Assembly: GCA_033961575.1 (NCBI GenBank)
Contig: CM066736.1
Coordinates: forward strand, 81,120,852 to 81,184,851
DNA length: 64,000 nucleotides
Direction: 5' to 3'
Origin: Aselliscus stoliczkanus
Lineage: Eukaryota; Chordata; Mammalia; Chiroptera; Hipposideridae
The position numbers were made by a program, and so were the translations under genes. The notes beneath the pieces are model-generated. The model was not told where the DNA came from, ran no database searches, and worked only from the letters and a program-made list of their open reading frames with translations. The stretch's first letter is position 1. Every line of letters begins with the position of its first letter. Positions 57,001-64,000 of the stretch are shown here, piece by piece.

Positions 57001-57510
57001 AGGGGGATTTTTCAGTAGTAGGTAGTACAGGATAAAGACTGTCTTCTAAACTCATTAAACAGAAATCAGTCTTCAGGGATCCTGAAGAAAATTTTAATTT
57101 TTTCCCTTATTTTATGGTTGAAATAGGCAAAAGAGGAGCAATTACTTCTTCAAGTTCACATATCCAGTTCAGACATATAATCTTTGTATCCTGCCTTGCA
57201 GATCTGTCTACTATAATTTATTTGTTATAAAAGAAATCAGCACTTACCTACTCAGCTTTTCTGGGGGCAACAGTTATTCATTCTGAAATGATTAGGACTT
57301 ACTAAACCGGATTTGATTTCTCAAGGTCTAATTTGCCATGAGTATCCCTTTTTCTCTGAGTAAAATCCCAGTAGACAGACACTCAGACTCATTTTTGGCT
57401 TGAGGGTCTTACTCACTTACAGTCCTTGAAACCAGCTTGAGATTTATTTTTTCTAAGACCCCACATTGCTCTTGAGATTTTGGCTGAGTCCAAGGTCTAC
57501 ACAATAATTT
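57001..57510. other. Unique sequence, nothing recognised
   Basis: No gene or repeat recognised. Confidence 0.35.
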
Positions 57511-57514
57511 GCAT

Positions 57515-58150
57515 TCATCAGTTCAACACATATTTACTTGATATCCACTATGTGCCAAGGATGGCCCAAGCTTCTGAAGACACTATGATAAATAAGATAG
57601 CTCAAGAACTCAAAAATTCTGAAGTTCAGTGAGGTATGAAGACAAGTAAACAGGAAGTAAAAATAAACCCTGGTAAGTGCTGTGATAGGGGCCAGAGCAG
57701 GGTAGGATGGGAGAGAGTAGAAGGACAGCTACCCAGTGTTGCTGCGGGGAAGGGTATAGAGTTGATCAGGAAAGACATTGGACTACTTGACATTTCAATC
57801 AAGTACTAACCCTGAAGGACACCAAGGAATTAAAGGGGAGGTAACATGGGAAGGATGCATGAATGGGGGCCTAGAATAAGCGGCATTCACATAGGTGTGT
57901 GAAAAAAGGGAAACTTAAACAAGTTTGAGGTTGACATGCCTGGAGCACAGAATGGCATTTTGGGGGTTTGGAGTAGAGTTGAGAGTGAAGCGAGAGAAGA
58001 CTGAATAGATAAGTAGAATCCAGAAAGGAAGGTTCTGGTAAAACATAGAAAGGAGTTCGGACTTTATCGGGGACATGCAAGGGTTTGTAATGCAAGAGAG
58101 GAACATAATCTGATTTTGGAAATAGCTCTTTTACTATAAAGTAGATACAA
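57515..58150 (-). repeat. L2 LINE relic, antisense
   Basis: It has 'catatttacttgatatccactatgtgccaagg', 'caagtactaaccctgaaggac', 'catgcctggagcacag' and 'gaggaacataatctgattttgg' in antisense L2 order over 600 bp. The minus-strand frames at 57871-58218 are not genes. Confidence 0.75.
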
Positions 58151-58159
58151 AATTGGAGA

Positions 58160-58800
58160 AGGGTGAGCCTAAGGCAGGAAGGCAAAATTGTATGTTTTTT
58201 TACCCTAATTAAGTACACTGTAAATAAAGAAACTTAAAGTACTAATATTAGTAACTATTTAATATTGGATAGTATACAACTTGCATACTTTATCAGTTTG
58301 AATTTAAATCATATGGATAAAGCTATTACTTATGTACCAAATATGTACCTGCATACTGTGCACCATAATATATGCTGGGGATGGTGGTACTTTAGATTTT
58401 ATAAGTTCCTGCTCCTAGGTCATCCTATCTAGGGACAAATAATTATGATCTTTAACTTAATTACTACTTCATAAGTATGACAGAAGCATATCTGATAGAA
58501 GGAATAACGTATTCATAGAAGAAATGAGAAAGTCTCTACAAATGTAGCAATTCAACTCAATCTTGACATATTTTGTTTAAAAGATAAAGAACAAAAAATT
58601 GTATTGGAGCCAAAACATGAACAAAAATAAATAAAAACATAAACTTGTGACACTTCTTTTTTTATATCTGATTAACAGAAAATACATGGGTATGGTACTG
58701 AAAGTACACAGGGTGCAAGAATGAGAGCCTGGTGTAGAAGAGATCGCATAGCACTATATGAACAGACTAAGTGGAGAAGAGATTTTTCTGTAAACTGTTA
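58160..58800. other. AT-rich sequence, nothing recognised
   Basis: No gene or repeat recognised. Confidence 0.35.
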
Positions 58801-58840
58801 GGAAGACATCAATGTCAACATAGTGACGTGATCAGGTATA

Positions 58841-59441
58841 CGAGGCCCAAACATTAAGTTCATGAACTTGTTTTAATGATGTTGCTAATCTTTTTTGATA
58901 CCAGAGGGATTATTCATTATGAATTTGTACCAACTGGACAAACAGTTAATGAAGTTTACTATTTCGAAGAGCTGAAAAGGCTGCATGAAACTGTTAGATG
59001 ACCTGAACTTTTTGCCAACAATTCATGGCTCTTGCATCACGACAATGCACCAGCTCACATGGCACTGTCTATGAGGGAGTTTTTAGCCAGTAAACAAATA
59101 ACTGTATTGGAACACCCTTTGTACTCACCTGATCTTGACTCCAATGAGTTCTTTCTTTACCTGAAGATAAAGGAAATATTGAAAGGAAGACATGTCGATG
59201 ACATTCAGGACATCAAGAGTAATATGATGACAACTATTGATGGCCATTCGAGTTCCATTCGAATTGATGGCCATTTCGAGAAAACGAGTTCTAAAATTGT
59301 TTAGAAGAGTGGACTAGGTGCTGGCGTCAGTGTATAGCTTCCGAAGGAGGGGTACTTTGAAGGTGACCATAGTGATATTCAGCAGTGAGGTATGTAGCAC
59401 TTTCTCTAGGATGAATTCGCAAACTTAATTGTCTGGCCTTG
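58841..59441 (+). mobile_element. Deleted mariner element, copy 2
   Basis: About 601 bp between TA-rich ends. The left TIR 'cgaggcccaaacattaagtt' and the right TIR (in reverse complement) 'caaggccagacaattaagtt' are inverted repeats. The plus strand carries the C-terminal transposase region. The internal structure matches 18380-18946: left end, a short 5' block ('gagggattattcattatgaa'), then the HHDNAPAH block, so both copies lack the same N-terminal half. Confidence 0.87.
59032..59304 (+). pseudogene. Mariner transposase C-terminal remnant, third catalytic residue altered
   Basis: A 90-codon frame with HHDNAPAH at residues 2-9 (second catalytic Asp at 4) and YSPDL at 31-35. Mariner spacing (34 residues between) puts the third Asp at residue 39, but the residue is Glu (DSNEFF). 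In copy 1 the same block reads RNDFF. The N-terminal DNA-binding half is missing, so the product is inactive. Confidence 0.8.
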
Positions 59442-59869
59442 TATATACCTGAGAGAACACTGTTGGGAGGGAACAACTTATATAATGTACGAAAGAGCTG
59501 AGGGCTGTTGCTCAAGAAGTGTAAGTCAGCAGATCCTAATTTTTTAAGTTGGAAGGCCATTACACTTAACCATGTAATGTTTTTCTTATTCCTACTTGGT
59601 GAAAGTAGTATTTGTCTTTATAGGAACTCCAGAAAGTTTTATGTGCTCATACATGTCTCCAGAGACCTCTTAAAATTCTGGGGCTCCTCAGTCATCCACA
59701 GTCCATGACAGCACTGATAGAGTCAAAGATGTGCCTGACTTAGGACAATAACAATGAAGATGCAGATTGAGAATGATTCCTAAAATAGACTTGGCAGGAA
59801 TTAGCATTCCACTAGATGGGGAGAGACATGTTGGAGAGAAGAAGGGAAGAGGAGTAGGGAGAGCAGTCG

Positions 59870-60055
59870 GAGGTCAGAGCAGTTGTCTAGGTAAGAGATG
59901 GTGTGGTTTGGTTTCTGATGGTATTATAGACACACTTAGCAAGAGTTGGATTAGAAATATATTTTGGAAGGTAGAGCTGACAGAATTTTTGGTTGGATTT
60001 GAATCATAAAATGATGCCAATATTTGGGAACTGAACAATTTGGTGAATGGAGGGA
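59870..60055 (-). repeat. L2 LINE relic, antisense
   Basis: It has 'gcagttgtctaggtaagaga', 'tggattagaaatatattttggaaggtagagctgacag' and 'ttttggttggattt', in antisense L2 order. Confidence 0.55.
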
Positions 60056-60174
60056 GTATATGTTATATTGTGGATCACTGGGTATAGAAGGATGATGTCA
60101 CTTATAGGATCCAAAGTTGATTATCATAAATGCTGTGTATTTGATTTTTTGTTTGTGTGTAGTTAGTCTTATCG

Positions 60175-60302
60175 TCTCTTTCCCTAATACAATGTAAGCT
60201 TCTTTGTATGAACAAGGCCATATTCATGGCTCTGCTTCTAATGATTAACACACAGTGTGACACACGGAAGGTACTAAATAACTATTTATTGAATGAATAA
60301 GT
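60175..60302 (+). repeat. L2 LINE 3' relic
   Basis: It has 'acaatgtaagcttctttgtatgaacaaggccatattcatgg' through 'aactatttattgaatgaataag', the L2 3' end. Confidence 0.75.
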
Positions 60303-60349
60303 TTACCAGAGCCTCTCTGCTTTCATCTTTTATATATTTTGCATAATTT

Positions 60350-60570
60350 TAGGAGTGAAGGTCTCAGAAACAGACTGTCTGGTTTCAAAATTGAATTTCC
60401 GTATTTACTAGCTATTTAACTCTGTGTTACTTCATGTCTCTCAGCCTCTGTTTCTGCATTTATAATAATAAAAGAGGCAAATAATAGTACAACTTCATAC
60501 AATTCTGATGGTAAGATAAATTAGTAAATGGAAAGGAATTAGAATAACATCTAGTAAGTAGTTAAATGTT
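60350..60570 (+). repeat. MIR SINE relic
   Basis: It has 'agaaacagactgtctggtttcaaaattg', 'cttcatgtctctcagcctctgtttctgcatttataataat' and 'ttctgatggtaagataaatt' in MIR order. Confidence 0.75.
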
Positions 60571-60609
60571 CAGGGAATGGTGCTTATTGAAATTATTATT
60601 TGAAGAAAA

Positions 60610-61640
60610 TCCACAGGTAAAATACATTTGAAAAGCATTGCTATACCTGTTGGAAGGATGTTTACTTTGTTAAATAATAATTACAAAGCATTTTGCACTT
60701 GAGATACCTTCATGTACATTAATTATCCTTTCTAGATATTTGGATACTAAGCTAGTTTAATAGCAACAATAAATAAATAATCAACAGCGGTGTACTAAAT
60801 TTTGTTTCTGGATTTTATGAATGTGTGGCTGTGTATATATCAGTGTGAGATGGCGGCCTGGAGAGCAGAGAGAGATGTATGATTCAGACAGAGGCCATCA
60901 TTATTGGGTTTTCAATAATGTGACTGAAAGGTAGTCTAAATTGATTTGATATCAATTTTTAACACTGTCTCTCATAGGAAGTTACTCTTTTGTTTTGTTC
61001 ATAATGCTTTGACTGCCTTTGAGGATTTTAGTCCTGTGAAAAGGTACTACCTGGAACCAGTGGCCCTAAAAGGGATATTTATCTATGGTTATCCATTCCA
61101 CACTACATACTTCACACCATCCATCTCCATGAGTCCCAGGGGAGGCTGGAGAGGAGTCTTTCCCCACTGAGAAATCATATGACACACCTGCTATTTCTTA
61201 GAAAATGAAACTCTTGAGATAAATGTTTGATGTGCTTTCAACTTCTTTATGGTTCTCACTACTCTAAATATGCATTGGTAAAGAAATCTCTCCAGCAGAA
61301 AGGTGAGGAACCTTACAAAGCCAGTGACCGCAAGGATGCTTATTCTTCTTTGCCTTGGAGGTCATTTATTATGGATGAGAGATACATCAGTCTCACCCCA
61401 TAGCCAGACTCCACGCTATTAATGCAAAGGGCTTTGAAGTTGGTTTCTGTGTGGCTGCCAACAATTCTTATGACTAATGTGTGAAATTTTGTGACTCTGA
61501 GCAACTTTAATTCCCCATGCAAATATTTAAGTAATTCTGGTAACCTAGGATGAGTTCCCAGAACATTGGATCTTAGAAACATAATGATATTTCAAAATCA
61601 TTTTTAACTGGCTGAAAAAATAATTGCCATGACATTTAGT
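60610..61640. other. Unique sequence, nothing recognised
   Basis: Frames of 74-80 codons at 60946-61170 (plus) and 61340-61582 (minus) have no recognisable domain. Confidence 0.35.
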
Positions 61641-61790
61641 ATCTGCCATGCAGATATTATAATTCCAGGTTTAAAGATAAAGTAACTGGAGCCCAGGTTG
61701 GTTAAGTATCTTGCCCAAAGTCATAAAGACAACTTTAGATCTTGACCTCAAACCCAGGAACATATTCATGAGACTCGGGCTTTTTCCTAC
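61640..61790 (-). repeat. MIR SINE relic, antisense
   Basis: It has 'aagataaagtaactggagcccaggttggttaagtatcttgcccaaagtcat' and 'gacctcaaacccagg', antisense MIR. Confidence 0.7.
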
Positions 61791-61799
61791 TACATGTAG

Positions 61800-62240
61800 C
61801 CTCCTGTCAAATTACTTTAGAGGGGAGCATGTGAGGGACTTGTGTCAGTTACAGAAGCTGTATGGGTTCTGAAAATGGTCACTGGACTGTATTGAAATGC
61901 TTGATTAAAAAAATGTCAATTCAGATGTAGGAAAACATTAGACTTGTGTCTTTGAAATTGCAGCTCTCTGTCTTCTATATACTGTGTTTCACACTGGCTG
62001 CTTAATAAATATTAACTATGATAATGGTTCACAGAGTTTATTAAGATTAATGTATCTCTAGCAAGCGATTGGAGTCCTTCAGAAGAGAGTGTACCATTTC
62101 AGTATGAGCTTTTACTTTATCATAATGTAATTTCAACGGAAGGGGAAAAAATAGACACAGTAAACACTCTTCAACTGTTTTGATTATGAAACACAACAGT
62201 GTCTCTCTCACCTCCGGTGGTCCGATCGGTGTGGCCAACG
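61800..62240. other. Unique sequence, nothing recognised
   Basis: No gene or repeat recognised. Confidence 0.35.
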
Positions 62241-62455
62241 TTTACTGAACACTTTCTGCATGCAAAGTGTCTATGCATTTTATATACGTTAACATTTAAT
62301 ATTTGTAACAATCCTATTAGGTATCATTATTATCTTTATTGTCCAGATGAGAGAACTGAGGCACTGAGGTAGGCAATGAATGGCCTACCTGGCATGAACC
62401 CCCAGGCATGCTGACTCCAGAGGCTAACATCTAGACCACTGTGCTGTACTTTCTT
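62240..62455 (-). repeat. MIR SINE relic, antisense
   Basis: It has 'ctgaacactttctgcatgcaaagtg', 'aacaatcctattaggtatcattattatctttattg' and 'gagagaactgaggcactgaggtaggcaatg', ending 'ctagaccactgtgctg'. Confidence 0.82.
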
Positions 62456-62509
62456 CAATATAAATTTTAAAGTGGGAAAGTCACTCATTAATTAATTAAT
62501 TTGTTTTCT

Positions 62510-62765
62510 TTCAAATAACATTAATTGAGCACTTTGCATGCCCAACACACTTTGCAAGGGACCTGGTGTGATAAAGACCTCAATAAGCTTTTTACCTACA
62601 GAGAGCACATAACCTAATTGCGTACACACATGTAATTATTGTGAGTTTGAGCAAAATGACTGTTGTAATGCAATCAAAAGAAAAGAGCCATGGAAACATG
62701 AAGGAAGGTGATGATTATTCTGTTTGGGGAATATAGGAAAACTTTACATAAGAATGACTTAAAGT
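62510..62765 (-). repeat. L2 LINE relic, antisense
   Basis: It has 'attaattgagcactttgcatgcccaacacactttgcaagg', 'acctacagagagcacataacctaattgcg' and 'acatgtaattattgtgagtttgagc', antisense L2. Confidence 0.65.
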
Positions 62766-62769
62766 CCTG

Positions 62770-63455
62770 CTAAAAGAAAAATAAAAGACTGAGGGAAAAT
62801 CAAGGAAAAAAAATATATATGGAGAAATGAAACTCCAGAGTGTGTTTGGAAAGTACTGAATAAAGTACGAGTGAATAAACTGAAACAATTCCCCCTAGCC
62901 TCACTGCCTCTGGCCTCTACTTTTGAGTTCTTAATCAAGGATGCTCTTTAAAGTCACAGGGGAGCTTCTTCAAAGCAGACACATCCTAGCTTTATACCCT
63001 AGAGGATCTATTTCACTTGGTAAAGGTTAGAATTTGAACATGTGTTTTCATTGTGCCCTAGTACGTAAACACCACAGCTATTTGTTAATTGCCAAATTAT
63101 TGTGCTGTCTCCTCTCTCTTCTTTAGGGCTTCCTTGGTTTTTCTCCATTGCTGCTTTCATAATATGCTCTTGACACTCCTGAGTTATTCTGAGGAATAAC
63201 TCCTCAGAAATGGAAGATGGAAAGAAGTATTTAGGGACAAGCATAAGTATATTGATCACAAATGGTGGTAGTTCTCATAGTCAGCACTTTAAAAAAGCTA
63301 TATCCTAGATCTTGCCCTTCATAGCTTTGCTATGTATTTCTAAATAATCCAATTATGTATTCCTTTAAACTATATTATTTACCAGATAGTGCTGAAGATA
63401 AGGAAAACAGACAATCTCAAAGAAAAACTAGAAATATAAATCATACATAATGTAG
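62770..63455. other. Unique sequence, possibly with a MER5A-like piece at 62920-63010
   Basis: The words 'aagtcacaggggagcttcttcaaa' recall MER5A, but the match is weak. The 83-codon minus-strand frame at 63008-63259 has no domain. Confidence 0.3.
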
Positions 63456-63459
63456 TGCT

Positions 63460-64000
63460 TTTTAAAAAATGATATATAATTGACATATAATACTAGTTTC
63501 AGATATATACAACATAATGATTTGATGTATATATGTACATTTATTACAAAATGATTACCACAATAAGTTTCCTTAACATCATCACTACACAGGGTTACAG
63601 ATTTATTTTTCTGGTGATGAGAACTTTTAAGATCCACTCTCTTAGCCACTTTCAAATATATAATACAATATTATTAGCTATAGTCACTGTACTATGCATT
63701 ATATACTTACAACTTGTTTACTTTATACCTGGAAGTTTCCACCTTTTGACCTTCATACATTTGCCCAGTCCCCAAATCCTGCCTCTGGTAACCACCAATC
63801 TGTACTCTGTATTTACGAGTTTGTTTATTTGTTTGTTCATTTTTGGTTCCACACATAAGTGAGATCATATGGTATTTTCCTTCCTCTCTCTGACTTATTT
63901 CACTTAGCATAATGCTTTTGAGTTTCATGCATGATGTCGTAAATGGCAGGATTTCCTTCCTTTTTATAGCTAAATAATATGATATGATATGATATAATAA
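63460..64000 (-). mobile_element. L1 3' end, running off the window
   Basis: The left end 'atatataattgacatataatac' is the L1 3' UTR in reverse, followed by ORF2 C-terminal sequence to the right. A minus-strand frame (63928-63707) reads SEISQREEGKYHMISLMCGT, the ORF2 C-terminus. Imperfect GATAT repeats close the window (about 63975-64000). It is older than the L1 at 32669. The plus-strand frame at 63533-63862 (109 codons) is antisense L1. Confidence 0.8.

Overview
This window looks like intergenic or intronic DNA from a mammal, most probably a bat. It is AT-rich, full of interspersed repeats, and has no open reading frame that looks like a host gene. The mammalian call rests on MIR and L2 relics, a MER5A-type hAT element, a MaLR/MLT1 LTR, an ERV-L type pol relic and several L1 elements. 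The bat call (perhaps Yinpterochiroptera, such as a horseshoe or leaf-nosed bat) is an inference from tRNA-derived SINEs whose heads begin GGGCCGGCC and from short mariner-type DNA transposons. It needs a repeat-library search to confirm.

Layout: 0-5 kb is mostly unique sequence with MIR and L2 relics and one CpG-retaining stretch that may be regulatory. 5.2-8.5 kb is an L1 that kept both ends and a target-site duplication (TSD) but lost most of ORF2. 11-13.1 kb, probably reaching further right, is a decayed ERV-L type provirus on the minus strand with RT, RNase H and integrase pieces in order. 13-27 kb holds three kinds of small DNA transposon (a 130-bp MITE family, an 80-bp perfect-hairpin MITE and a deleted mariner), a 457-bp composite SINE, a long TA/CA microsatellite and a 5'-truncated L1. 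28-30.4 kb has old L1 3' ends and a GC-rich island that may be a retrocopy. 32.67-39.09 kb is a nearly full-length 6.4-kb minus-strand L1 with a 17-bp TSD. It is defective: an ORF1 stop, several ORF2 frame breaks and a lost catalytic Asp. 39-50 kb is MIR, L2, hAT, Tigger and MaLR relics with recent SINEs nested in them. 51.9-52.6 kb is probably a solo retroviral LTR. 55-60 kb holds a dimeric-head SINE, two large microsatellites, L2 relics and a second copy of the deleted mariner. The window ends inside another L1 3' end.

There are no tRNA, rRNA, CRISPR or operon structures. No new protein-coding system is visible. The most interesting material is the transposon biology: related MITE and mariner copies that look like mobilised deletion derivatives, a SINE tail shared by two different heads, and a hairpin MITE of the kind that seeds microRNA genes. 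Element ends are given to the base only where a TSD or terminal repeat could be read. Old relic limits are approximate.
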